DNA of 39,989 nucleotides. Origin: Corallococcus interemptor. Lineage in GTDB: Bacteria > Myxococcota > Myxococcia > Myxococcales > Myxococcaceae. Of this stretch, positions 27,215 to 34,621 are shown piece after piece; the first letter of the stretch is position 1; the number at the start of each line of letters is the position of its first letter. The translations under genes and the position numbers were made by a program. Where the stretch lies: positions 1 to 39,989 of the forward strand of contig NZ_RAWM01000081.1 of the NCBI RefSeq assembly GCF_003668875.1, in the 5' to 3' direction. The notes under the pieces are model-generated. The model saw nothing but the letters and a program-made list of their open reading frames with translations, was not told where the DNA came from and searched no databases.

Positions 27215-29323
27215 ATGCGTTTCGTCTGCGACAGCTGCCGCGCGCAGTACATGATCAGCGACGACAAGGTTGGCCCGAAGGGGGTCAAGCTTCGTTGCAA
27301 GAAGTGTGGTCACACCATTCTGGTGAGGCCCGCCGGTGCATCGGCGGCGAAGGAGGGCGGGGCGGAGGCCACCGCCGCCACTGAGGCCAAGAGCAGCGCG
27401 GATGCGAACGCGCCCCGCATCGTGGAGTCGTCTGGCACGGGTCTGCCCGCCACGCTGGGCACGCCGCCGGAAGGCGGCCTCTTCACGGACGTGGAAGAGG
27501 ATGAGATTGGCGCGGTCTTCGACCAGGTGCTGAGCACCGGCTCGCAGAAGCTCAAGGCCGCGGAAGCCGAAGCGGAGGCCAAGGCCGCGAAGGCGGAGGC
27601 CGTGCGCAAGCTCGCCGAGGCCGAATCCGCCGAGCCGACCGCGGAGGAGAAGGCCGCCGCCGCGACGCACGAGTGGTACGTCGCCATTGACGAGAAGCAG
27701 GTCGGCCCCTGGACGGTGGAGAAGGTGAAGGACGCCTGGGACCGCGGCGAGGTGGGCCCGGACAACCTCTGCTGGCGCTCGGGCTTCAGCGACTGGATTC
27801 CCCTGTCGGAGACGGCGGAGCTGGCGTCGGTGCTGGCGCCGCGTCCGGCCAAGCCGGTCATCGTCGCGCCCGCGCCGGTGTCCACGTCTTCGCCCACGCT
27901 TCCCGCCGGTCCGGTGGAGTCCGCCTTCAGCGCGGGCGCCTCGCGTCCGGGCGCGGGTGGCAACTCGGCCGTGGCCGAGGAGCCGGTGGGCTGGAAGCCT
28001 TCCGCCGCGAGCGTGCTGGCCTCGCTGGTGAAGGAGGAGAACGACGCCCTCAGCAAGCCGCCGCCGCGTCCGGCGCCGTCGCTGGAGCGCGAGCCGTTGT
28101 CCCAGTCGCGCCTCCTGGACGTGCCCATGCCGCCGCCGGAGCCGGTGTCGTCTCCGTCGATGCCTGGGGCCATGATGGCCCCTGCGCCCCAGGCCTACGC
28201 GGCGCCGCAGCCGCAGGGCTACGCGCCGCAGCAGCCGGTGCAGCAGCCGTACGCGCCGCAGCCGCAGGCCTACGCGCCGCAGCAGCCGCAGATGCCGTAC
28301 GGGCAGCAGCCGCAGGGCTATCCGCCTCCGGGCTATCCGGCGGCCTACCCGCCGCCCGCGGCGGCACCCTCGGGTGGCAAGGGCCGCACGGGGATGATGG
28401 TCGCGGTGACGGCGGGCGTGCTGGTGATGGCCGGCGCCGCGGTCGTCTTCGTCGCGCGCGGCAATTCGTCCGAGCGCCCCGCCGAGCAGCCGGTCCAGGT
28501 CGCGACCGCGCCGACGCCCAAGGCGGAGATGCCGCCCATGCCGCCGCCTCCCGCGGCGGTGCAGACGCCTCCTCCGGCGGCGGCGACGCCTCCGGCTGCC
28601 ACGACGCCCGCGGAGGGCACCGCGGCCGCTGCCACGGGGACGCCTGCCGCCCCTGGCACTCCGCCCGCGGCGGGCGGAACGCCTCCTGTCGCCGCGGCGA
28701 CGGCTCCGGCCGCCACGCCTGCGCCTCCTCCGCCCACGGCGGCGGTGCAGCCTGCCTCCACGACGCCCAACATGGGCACGGCGGTGGCGAAGGTGGATTC
28801 GCGCAACCATCGCAAGACGGGCTCCGGCGGAAGCCGCGGCTCCCAGCGGGACGAGGACGAGGGCGACGCCATCACCGTGTCGAAGCCCTCCGGGTCGTCG
28901 TCCGCTTCGTCGTCGAGCTCCGGTGGCGGGGATGACGACTTCGACGAGCTGTTCGGCACGAAGAAGCCGGCGGCCGCGAAGCCGGCGACCAAGCCGACCG
29001 CGACGGCCTACATCCCGCCCGAGCCGGGCGGTGGCACGCTGGATCGCCTGCAGCAGTCGGACATCATGCAGGTGGTGCTGAACAACAAGCCGGCCATCGT
29101 GAAGTGCGTGAACGAGCAGAAGCAGAAGGACCCGTCGCTCAGCGGCAAGCTGGTGATGCGCTGGACGGTCCAGACGAGCGGCAAGACGACCAACGTGTCG
29201 TGCCGCACGGACGAGTTCCGCTCGAGCTACATGGCCACGTGCATCACGGGGCTCATCAAGAGCTGGTCCTTCCCGAAGCACCAGAAGCAGGGCGAGCCCA
29301 TCGACTTCCCGTTCACGTTCTGA
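27215..29323 (+). CDS. gltJ: Inner-membrane zinc-finger/GYF/TonB-like gliding protein GltJ (AgmX)
   Basis: This 702-residue single-pass protein matches GltJ/AgmX. An N-terminal MJ0042-type zinc finger uses Cys5, Cys8, Cys28 and Cys31. A GYF-like domain follows at about 152-205 (EWYVAIDEKQVGPWTVEKV, CWRSGFSDWIPL). The Pro/Gln/Tyr-rich stretch at about 325-385 repeats YAPQ units. One membrane helix lies near 393-414 (GMMVAVTAGVLVMAGAAVVF). The periplasmic part is Pro/Ala-rich, then acidic (DDDFDELFG), and ends in an AgmX/PglI TonB-like domain (about 605-702) with Cys631 and Cys676. In Myxococcus the cytoplasmic finger and GYF parts have been reported to act as a switch responding to the polarity GTPase MglA at focal adhesions. 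This is the last gene of the cluster and is followed by a long hairpin. Confidence 0.92.
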   Translation: MRFVCDSCRAQYMISDDKVGPKGVKLRCKKCGHTILVRPAGASAAKEGGAEATAATEAKSSADANAPRIVESSGTGLPATLGTPPEGGLFTDVEEDEIGAVFDQVLSTGSQKLKAAEAEAEAKAAKAEAVRKLAEAESAEPTAEEKAAAATHEWYVAIDEKQVGPWTVEKVKDAWDRGEVGPDNLCWRSGFSDWIPLSETAELASVLAPRPAKPVIVAPAPVSTSSPTLPAGPVESAFSAGASRPGAGGNSAVAEEPVGWKPSAASVLASLVKEENDALSKPPPRPAPSLEREPLSQSRLLDVPMPPPEPVSSPSMPGAMMAPAPQAYAAPQPQGYAPQQPVQQPYAPQPQAYAPQQPQMPYGQQPQGYPPPGYPAAYPPPAAAPSGGKGRTGMMVAVTAGVLVMAGAAVVFVARGNSSERPAEQPVQVATAPTPKAEMPPMPPPPAAVQTPPPAAATPPAATTPAEGTAAAATGTPAAPGTPPAAGGTPPVAAATAPAATPAPPPPTAAVQPASTTPNMGTAVAKVDSRNHRKTGSGGSRGSQRDEDEGDAITVSKPSGSSSASSSSSGGGDDDFDELFGTKKPAAAKPATKPTATAYIPPEPGGGTLDRLQQSDIMQVVLNNKPAIVKCVNEQKQKDPSLSGKLVMRWTVQTSGKTTNVSCRTDEFRSSYMATCITGLIKSWSFPKHQKQGEPIDFPFTF

Positions 29324-29331
29324 AGTCCAGG

Positions 29332-29367
29332 AGTGACATCGCCGTCACGTATGACGGCGATGTCGCT
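29332..29367 (+). terminator. Long hairpin closing the glt cluster
   Basis: A 16-bp stem (29332-29347 with 29352-29367, one wobble; core GACATCGCCGTCA) is closed by a 4-base loop CGTA, eight bases after the gltJ stop. No T-run follows, so it may terminate or protect the 3' end rather than act as a textbook intrinsic terminator. Confidence 0.55.
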
Positions 29368-29447
29368 GTGCCGTGCGGCTGGATTGTGCGCTTTCGTGAA
29401 CAGTGAATTTCCCCCGGTCTGGGCCGTGGGAAGGTCGTCGACACTCG

Positions 29448-29477
29448 TTGACACGTCTGGAGCGGGGAGACTAAAGC
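29448..29477 (+). promoter_or_regulatory. Candidate promoter of the Cys-rich lipoprotein gene
   Basis: TTGACA (29448-29453) is a perfect -35 match. TAAAGC (29472-29477), 18 bases downstream, is a weak -10 with 3/6 matches. Transcription from here would place the stem-loop at 29494-29529 in the leader. Confidence 0.35.
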
Positions 29478-29493
29478 CCGCTCGACCTAAAAA

Positions 29494-29529
29494 CCCGGTG
29501 TCTGGACTCACGTGGCCGGAGACACCGGG
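29494..29529 (+). other. Leader stem-loop before the Cys-rich lipoprotein gene
   Basis: CCCGGTGTCT (29494-29503) pairs perfectly with AGACACCGGG (29520-29529) around a 16-base loop. The stem ends 15 bases before the AGGAGG ribosome site. It could stabilise the mRNA 5' end or attenuate transcription. It is preceded by a run of A, which would serve as a T-run only for minus-strand transcription. Confidence 0.5.
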
Positions 29530-29559
29530 CGACGTAATTCATCCAGGAGGAAGTTCCGA

Positions 29560-30456
29560 ATGCAGCTGCGCAAGATGATGGTGATGCTCGCCGCTTTGAG
29601 CTCGATGAGCCTGGCCCTGACGGCCTGTGGCGATGATCCGACGACGGTCGAATCCTGTACGTCGGACACCGACTGCTCCTCCGGTTTCTGCAACACGGCC
29701 GCCGGCGTGTGCATGGACACCTGCGAGAGCGGCTCGGACTGCCCCGACACCGAGAAGAACTGCGCGCCGCTCGCGGGTTCGTCCAACACGCAGAAGGTCT
29801 GCCAGTGCCAGACCAACCAGCTGTGCAACACGGACGACTCCACGTCCCTGGTTTGCGGCACCGTCTCCAAGCGCTGCGAGGAGCCCGGCTCCACGCCCGC
29901 GGGCTGCACCAAGGACGCTGACTGCGCCGCCGGCAACACCTGCAACACCTCCACGGGCGTGTGCAGCCCGGCCGCGGCGACCTGCACTGGTGAGGGCAAG
30001 TCCACCTGCGCCTACGGCAATGCCTGCTACAGCAACAAGTGCGATGCGCCCCCGGCCCCGACCTGCGAGAACTACCAGAACTTCGGCAACAAGGCCGCCC
30101 TGGGCACCACGGGCCCGATCATCTTCAAGGTCGAGACCATTGGCGCAGCAATTGACACTGGCTATTGCCAGGACCCCAGTGCTCCGAAGCGCGCGAGGGT
30201 TACGCTCTCCGCGTATTCGAGCACGCCATTCCCGCAGACGGCTAAAGAGCTGAACGGCTTCTTGTACGTCAGGGTCAATGGCACCACCCTCACTCCTTCG
30301 GTGAGTAGCTCTTCTGGCAACTACACGGTGTCGGGTGCCAATCGTGAGCGCGCCGATATCATCATCAGCACCTGCGTTGCTGAATCGAGCAACACGACCT
30401 CCCTGGGGTATTACTTCACGGGTGGCAATTTCTACTGCTATCAGTCCAACTATTAG
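29560..30456 (+). CDS. Cysteine-rich lipoprotein with distinct C-terminal domain
   Basis: This 298-residue lipoprotein starts at the ATG at 29560, set by AGGAGG at 29545-29550. The signal sequence ends in A-L-T-A then Cys23. Residues about 30-170 hold many cysteines in repeated C-x4-DC-x4-C patterns (CTSDTDCSSGFC, CTKDADCAAGNTC). This is the style common in myxobacterial surface lipoproteins, where the cysteines probably form disulfide knots. From about residue 190 the chain changes to a Ser/Thr/Asn-rich beta-looking domain with four cysteines and a Tyr-rich end. Base composition drops inside the gene: a hand count gives 72% G+C at 29941-30000 against 53% at 30361-30420. The 3' part was therefore probably acquired separately. 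Function is unknown. The gene follows gltJ but has its own promoter candidate and terminator. Confidence 0.8.
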   Translation: MQLRKMMVMLAALSSMSLALTACGDDPTTVESCTSDTDCSSGFCNTAAGVCMDTCESGSDCPDTEKNCAPLAGSSNTQKVCQCQTNQLCNTDDSTSLVCGTVSKRCEEPGSTPAGCTKDADCAAGNTCNTSTGVCSPAAATCTGEGKSTCAYGNACYSNKCDAPPAPTCENYQNFGNKAALGTTGPIIFKVETIGAAIDTGYCQDPSAPKRARVTLSAYSSTPFPQTAKELNGFLYVRVNGTTLTPSVSSSSGNYTVSGANRERADIIISTCVAESSNTTSLGYYFTGGNFYCYQSNY

Positions 30457-30513
30457 TGGGGCTGATTAGCGGCCACTAGTGCTGGCTGCTGGTCGAGTAG
30501 TGAAGTTCTGCAG

Positions 30514-30550
30514 CCCCGCCCAAGTACTATTGGGCGGGGTTGTTTGTTTC
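30514..30550 (+). terminator. Intrinsic terminator after the Cys-rich lipoprotein gene
   Basis: CCCCGCCCAA (30514-30523) pairs perfectly with TTGGGCGGGG (30530-30539), loop GTACTA, followed by TTGTTTGTTT. This is the most classical Rho-independent terminator in the window. The remaining spacer to 30677 is AT-richer and may hold the promoter of the next gene, but no clear -35/-10 pair stands out. Confidence 0.85.
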
Positions 30551-30677
30551 CGTTCACGGCATGGGACTTCATGGAGCGAAGGCCTCTTATGTCTGGATGG
30601 AACATGAATATTGTCTGGTGTTTTCTCGTCTTGCTGAATGCGCGCGGGCATTCCGGCGACTTTGAAAAGGAGACTCC

Positions 30678-31157
30678 ATGCAGTCCAAGAAACTGATGCA
30701 GATTTTCGCGTTGGGGCTTTCACTTGCAGCGCCGGTCGCGTCCGCTGCGGATTCCACGGTTCAGTTGACTTGCCCTGCGGGCACGAAGCAGGCTGGCTCT
30801 AAAGAAGAAGGGCTCTTCTGTCGCAAGTTGTCCGACTCTAGTGGGCGTATGGCTGAGGGCCCCTACCGGTCGTTCCACGCCAACGGCAAAAAGGCTGCTG
30901 TGGGGCAGCTTTTGAACGGTCTTCAGACTGGAACTTGGTACTTCTACGACGAAGCCGGCAATCAGTACGGCAAGACGGAGTTCCGTGAGAGCAACTACCA
31001 TGGCACCCGGGTGCTCTACTTCGCCAACGGCAATCCCCACTTCATCGAGCAGTACCAGAACGGCCTGAAGGATGGCGTAGTGCAGGAGTTCAGCGAGGAC
31101 GGCAAGATCGTTCGTGAGAGCCGCTTCGAGAAGGGCAAGGAAGTCGCCGCCAAGTAG
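30678..31157 (+). CDS. Exported MORN-variant repeat protein
   Basis: This 159-residue protein has a cleavable signal peptide (MQSKKLMQIFALGLSLAAP, then VASA, cut before Ala-Asp). It carries four or so MORN-variant repeats of about 20-23 residues (GPYRSFHANGKKA, GTWYFYDEAGNQ, GTRVLYFANGNP, GVVQEFSEDGKIV). Such repeats are found in proteins often labelled YwqK-family antitoxins, but the label is doubtful here because the protein is exported and has no toxin-like neighbour. Two cysteines lie in the N-terminal part (TCPAG, FCRKL) and may pair in the periplasm. The start is fixed by AAAGGAG at 30666-30672, five bases before the ATG. Third-position G+C is lower than in the glt genes. The gene is flanked by terminators on both sides, so it is a single transcription unit. 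Confidence 0.75.
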   Translation: MQSKKLMQIFALGLSLAAPVASAADSTVQLTCPAGTKQAGSKEEGLFCRKLSDSSGRMAEGPYRSFHANGKKAAVGQLLNGLQTGTWYFYDEAGNQYGKTEFRESNYHGTRVLYFANGNPHFIEQYQNGLKDGVVQEFSEDGKIVRESRFEKGKEVAAK

Positions 31158-31177
31158 CCAAGCGGCCGTGGTCAAGA

Positions 31178-31210
31178 GGGCCCCAGCCTGCTTTCCAGGC
31201 CGGGGCCCTT
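31178..31210 (+). terminator. Terminator-like hairpin after the MORN gene
   Basis: Arms 31178-31190 and 31196-31208 pair as GGGCCCC and GCCTG blocks around one A-C mismatch, with loop CTTTC, then TT. The stem is strong but the T-run is short. Confidence 0.6.
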
Positions 31211-31259
31211 CGCATTGCGGGGCTTTTCCTTGGCCCTCCGGCCAGATAGGAACAACACC

Positions 31260-32360
31260 GTGAAGGCCCCTTCTCTAGTTCCAGTCCTCTCCGCTGTCCC
31301 TATCTGCACGGTGCCGCAGATGGGACTACGTGAACTTGAGCGTATCCGGCTCATCCTGAGAGGAGGCTCCGTCATCGACTGGCGACGCATGCACTTCCAG
31401 ACTCGGGATGAGGTGGATCGGTTCTTGCGCCTTTGTCAGTTGGATGTGTCGAGGCCCTACGATGACTCCTGGGCTCGAACGGTGCTCGCCGATGCGGTGG
31501 AGTACCTGCGGAAGACCTTCGATTACCGGGTCGCGGACGCCGTAGCCCAGCCAGAAGAAATCCATGATCTCTTCTTATTCGCATCGGGTGCGAAGGGTCT
31601 TGCTCGCTACCGGCGGATCGCTTGCATCGTCCTGAAGGTGATGCACGTTATCCAGCACATCGAGGGCCGGGACCTGCTCTTCCGGCTTGCCGCCTCCGAG
31701 GCGGAATTGGCGGAAATGGTCACGGAGAAGGTGCTGGGGGTTGCCCGCGAAATGAAGGGGATGGGGCTACCCATCGTGGAGTTCGCCCACTCCATCAAGA
31801 CGCGAGACTCTCTGATCACGAAACTGATCGCGAAGAAGGAAACCGTGGCGGCGCAGGTGTATGACCGCACGCGGTTTCGCGTCATCACGCGCAGGCGGGA
31901 GGACTTGCTGCCGGTTCTTTACTTCCTGACGCAGCGTTTGTTTCCCTTCAACTTTGTCGTACCGGGGCAGACGGAGAACTCGCTACTGCCGTTCAAGGGA
32001 CTCCTAGCGGAGAACCCTCACTTCGAGCAGTTCATCCCACAACTCCACCTAGACCGGGACTTCGAGGACCGCGAGGACCGGACGGGGAATGCCTTCTCTG
32101 GAGATTCTTACCGGGTCCTCAACTTCGTCGTTGACCTTCCGCTGCGGATGGATCCGTATCTGCCGCCCCCAGAAAGTGACACGCGGCTCAGAAAGGGGCG
32201 AGTTACCTTCGCGCTTGTTGAGTTCCAAATCGCAGACGAAGAAACGGCCCGCAGGAATGAACTCGGAGACAACGCTCACGAAAGCTACAAACGACGGCAA
32301 AAGCGACGCGTCCTTAATCGGTTGAGCCGTGGACTGGTCGTGCCCAAGCGGCAGGGGTAA
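31260..32360 (+). CDS. Unnamed myxobacterial protein with divergent RelA/SpoT-like synthetase motifs (probably the TIGR04552 family)
   Basis: This 366-residue cytoplasmic protein has no signal peptide or membrane helix. The N-terminal half is helical (LRELERIRLILRGGSVIDWR). The C-terminal half carries, in the order seen in RelA/SpoT nucleotide synthetases, an S-L-I-x-K basic helix, a strand with VYDRTRFRVIT (Asp202), a DSYRVLNF segment (Tyr284) at the place of the G-Y-x-S-L-H loop, and VEFQI (Glu321) followed by ELGDNAHESYK (His340). In RelA the matching Asp and Glu are the catalytic metal residues, and the last motif reads AE-x-G-x-AAHW-x-YK. The Arg-Thr after E-x-Q-I is replaced here, so (p)ppGpp synthesis is not assured. 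I recall related myxobacterial proteins as TIGR04552 but cannot check this. I chose GTG 31260 because TAGGAA lies about 7 bases upstream; ATG 31320 is the alternative. Confidence 0.7.
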   Translation: MKAPSLVPVLSAVPICTVPQMGLRELERIRLILRGGSVIDWRRMHFQTRDEVDRFLRLCQLDVSRPYDDSWARTVLADAVEYLRKTFDYRVADAVAQPEEIHDLFLFASGAKGLARYRRIACIVLKVMHVIQHIEGRDLLFRLAASEAELAEMVTEKVLGVAREMKGMGLPIVEFAHSIKTRDSLITKLIAKKETVAAQVYDRTRFRVITRRREDLLPVLYFLTQRLFPFNFVVPGQTENSLLPFKGLLAENPHFEQFIPQLHLDRDFEDREDRTGNAFSGDSYRVLNFVVDLPLRMDPYLPPPESDTRLRKGRVTFALVEFQIADEETARRNELGDNAHESYKRRQKRRVLNRLSRGLVVPKRQG

Positions 32361-32393
32361 CCAGTCAATCCAAAGGGCACTGCGGAGTTGTTT

Positions 32394-32409
32394 TGCGGGA
32401 GCACCCGCA
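32394..32409. other. Small inverted repeat in the convergent gap
   Basis: TGCGGG (32394-32399) pairs with CCCGCA (32404-32409) around AGCA in the 75-base gap between two convergent genes. TTTT precedes it on the plus strand, but neither direction has a T-run after the stem, so terminator function is uncertain. Confidence 0.35.
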
Positions 32410-32435
32410 GGCCCATTGGAACTCTGAGTTACTGG

Positions 32436-34550
32436 TTATCGGTTGAAACGGACAACATAAATACTGGCTGAGATGGCATCTGCTTCAGTCCATGCAATGA
32501 ATGGCAGTGCTTCGGAGTTCAGAGTTGCTGATGGACCAGTCGCAGGGGTGCCAGCTGCGGTCAAGGCATTGAGTGGTGAGTCCATCGTCTGCCATGAGCT
32601 TGAAATCCATTGGCTGACCATGATGCTTCGTTCAGAATCAACGATTCCACTCCATGCCAACACATGGGGGCCTCCCTTTGCCAGCGCAATGCTTGGAGAT
32701 GTATTTCCCGTTGATCGAGTTCTAATTGCGGCAGGGTTTGTCCAAGAGGCTCCTTCCCAGCGTGCCCAGTGGATTTTCCAGTCTGACTGAGGTGTTGCTT
32801 CGAACTCCTCCCATGCTACCCATGGGCGCCCGTTGCTATCGACGCCAATGGAAGGCGTGTTTGCGTCTTGCCCCAATGCCATGCTTCCAAGATATGGATC
32901 TTCGTTCTTGTGAACTGTGATGCTGTGGTGCTCTGTGTGGTCATTGTAAATTTCCGATGCAATGAAGACATCTCCGCCTGACGTGGTCGATGTTGCGTTG
33001 CCGGGGTTGTGCAGATAGGGGGCTTTGCTGAGCGTCCACGGCTGCTGCCAGTATGGCGTCTGCTGAAGTGATCGATAGTGTAGGATTGAAGTGCTTGCGG
33101 TGTCGTATCGTGAGACAGTAAGGCTGAGCGTGTTGTCAGGGCCAATGGAAAGACTTGGCTCAAAAAGCCGATCCAGGGCGGAGGGAGGCGTCGGTGAAGG
33201 TACTGATTCCCATTTCATGCCCGTCCAGCGTCGGATGAAGATTGTGCTGTCGTAACTGCTCCCCGTCGCCTCGTCCCACGCCACCACGGGTTCGCCATAA
33301 GCGTCAATGGCCAGCGTGGGATTTGCCGCATCTGTTCCGAGTGCAGTCAGTCCATTGAGAGGCGCGCCTAGCATGGTCCACGTCTCCCCACTCCAACGAG
33401 AAACGTAAACATTCTTGTTGGTTCCGTCTGACTCAACCCATGCAAGGATTGGACGGTCATTGTGATCTAGCTTGAGGATGACGCTCTCTGCCGACGTCGC
33501 GCCACCTGTTGCGCTTACGGCCCCGCCTAGGGGCAACCAAGTCGGCACGGAGAACGACCATGCCGGCGCTGCCACCACCCCATTGCCCGCCAGGTCCGTC
33601 AGGGCGCTCGCGGCGGCAGTGAAGTCCACTTGGACGGTGCTGGGCGCCGCCAGGGCGCTCAGCGGCGTCACGGTCAGCGTCTTGCCATCCGCGGAGAGGG
33701 CCACGGACTTCGCGATGGCCGCCCCGGTCCCCGTCTTGAGCCCCACGGCCGACTCCGTCACGGAGTTGGGGTTCATGGGCTCACTGAAGGTGACCTGGAT
33801 GGCGTCGTGGACGCCCACGGTCGCCGCGTCCCTGGCCGGCAGGAAGGACGCCACGGTGGGTGCAGTCCGGTCCACGATGACCGTCCTGGGCGCGCTGATG
33901 AAAGCGGCTCCACCACGGGTCGCGCGGATGGACAGCTGGTACGTCCCCTCTGCCTCCGAGGTGGTGTCCCAGGTGAACGAGTAGGGACTCCCCGTGGGCT
34001 TCACCAGTACGGTGGTGTCCTTGAGGATCTCCGCCTGCTCGGCCGCGCCTCCCTCCACCGTGAACTGCAGGAGCAGGGGGCCTCGCGTGTACGCCTTGCC
34101 GGGCGTGGGCACGACCCAGTTCACCACCAGGTCCCCGGGCTTACCCACGGTCACCGCCACCGTGGCCTGCTTCGTCACCGTGCCGTTCTTGCCCTGCAGC
34201 GTCAGCGTGTAGGGGCCGGGCACGGTGCCCGCGCCCACCCGGATGCTCAGGGTTCCTCGCGTCTCTCCCCTGGGCAGGGTGAAGGACTGGAGCTCGATGC
34301 CCGCGGGCGGGGAGAGGAGGCTCCAGGTGACGGCGCCTCCGGTGGTGTCAGTCCAGGTGAGTTGGATGTCGCAGTCCAGGGTTCCTCCCGGGAGGACCTG
34401 CTCCTGGAGGGGGACCGCCGTGAAGGTGAAGTCCGCGTCGGGAGCGCCCGCGTCCTGCTTGGGCGGCTCTTCCACCAGCGGGGGAACGTCGATGCAGGCG
34501 GGGCTCAGGCCGATGCAGCCGAGCAACAACAGGTGTTTCAAGTTGGGCAT
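32436..34550 (-). CDS. Ig-like/propeller lipoprotein of chimeric base composition
   Basis: This 704-residue lipoprotein starts at the ATG at 34550 (MPNLKHLLLLGCIGLSPAC, Cys19 lipidated). The open frame continues upstream, but those codons run into intergenic inverted repeats and the IS remnant. Residues about 40-235 form two Ig-like segments. Residues 235-340 are a Big_5/SbsA-type Ig domain (IQVTFSEPMNPNSV, LTVTPLSALAAPSTVQVDF). From about 345 to the end, repeats of the form R-P-x-(I/V)-A-W-x-E ... RW-x-G-x-x-W look like propeller blades. A surface-exposed binding role is inferred, with no known ligand. A hand count gives 75% G+C at 33601-33660 (Ig part) and 50% at 32461-32520 (blade part). 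The change falls near 33500, at the domain junction. The gene has about 105 bases of upstream region before an IS66-type end. Confidence 0.8.
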   Translation of the reverse strand: MPNLKHLLLLGCIGLSPACIDVPPLVEEPPKQDAGAPDADFTFTAVPLQEQVLPGGTLDCDIQLTWTDTTGGAVTWSLLSPPAGIELQSFTLPRGETRGTLSIRVGAGTVPGPYTLTLQGKNGTVTKQATVAVTVGKPGDLVVNWVVPTPGKAYTRGPLLLQFTVEGGAAEQAEILKDTTVLVKPTGSPYSFTWDTTSEAEGTYQLSIRATRGGAAFISAPRTVIVDRTAPTVASFLPARDAATVGVHDAIQVTFSEPMNPNSVTESAVGLKTGTGAAIAKSVALSADGKTLTVTPLSALAAPSTVQVDFTAAASALTDLAGNGVVAAPAWSFSVPTWLPLGGAVSATGGATSAESVILKLDHNDRPILAWVESDGTNKNVYVSRWSGETWTMLGAPLNGLTALGTDAANPTLAIDAYGEPVVAWDEATGSSYDSTIFIRRWTGMKWESVPSPTPPSALDRLFEPSLSIGPDNTLSLTVSRYDTASTSILHYRSLQQTPYWQQPWTLSKAPYLHNPGNATSTTSGGDVFIASEIYNDHTEHHSITVHKNEDPYLGSMALGQDANTPSIGVDSNGRPWVAWEEFEATPQSDWKIHWARWEGASWTNPAAIRTRSTGNTSPSIALAKGGPHVLAWSGIVDSERSIMVSQWISSSWQTMDSPLNALTAAGTPATGPSATLNSEALPFIAWTEADAISASIYVVRFNR

Positions 34551-34569
34551 GGGGGCGTGTTCTGCAAGG

Positions 34570-34621
34570 TCGGGACCGGCTCGGTCCCGAGGCGGAACAC
34601 TGCCATACCCGTCCATGGCAG
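34570..34621. promoter_or_regulatory. Two consecutive inverted repeats upstream of the Ig-like lipoprotein gene
   Basis: TCGGGACCG (34570-34578) with CGGTCCCGA (34582-34590) is a perfect 9-bp stem with loop GCT. CTGCCAT (34600-34606) with ATGGCAG (34615-34621) follows. They lie 20-70 bases upstream of the minus-strand start codon at 34550, so they would fall in its promoter or leader. Operator or RNA leader roles are both possible. Confidence 0.4.

Noticed and set aside
30678-31157. Toxin-antitoxin system based on the YwqK-type label
   Set aside because: The product has a signal peptide and no neighbouring gene resembles a toxin.
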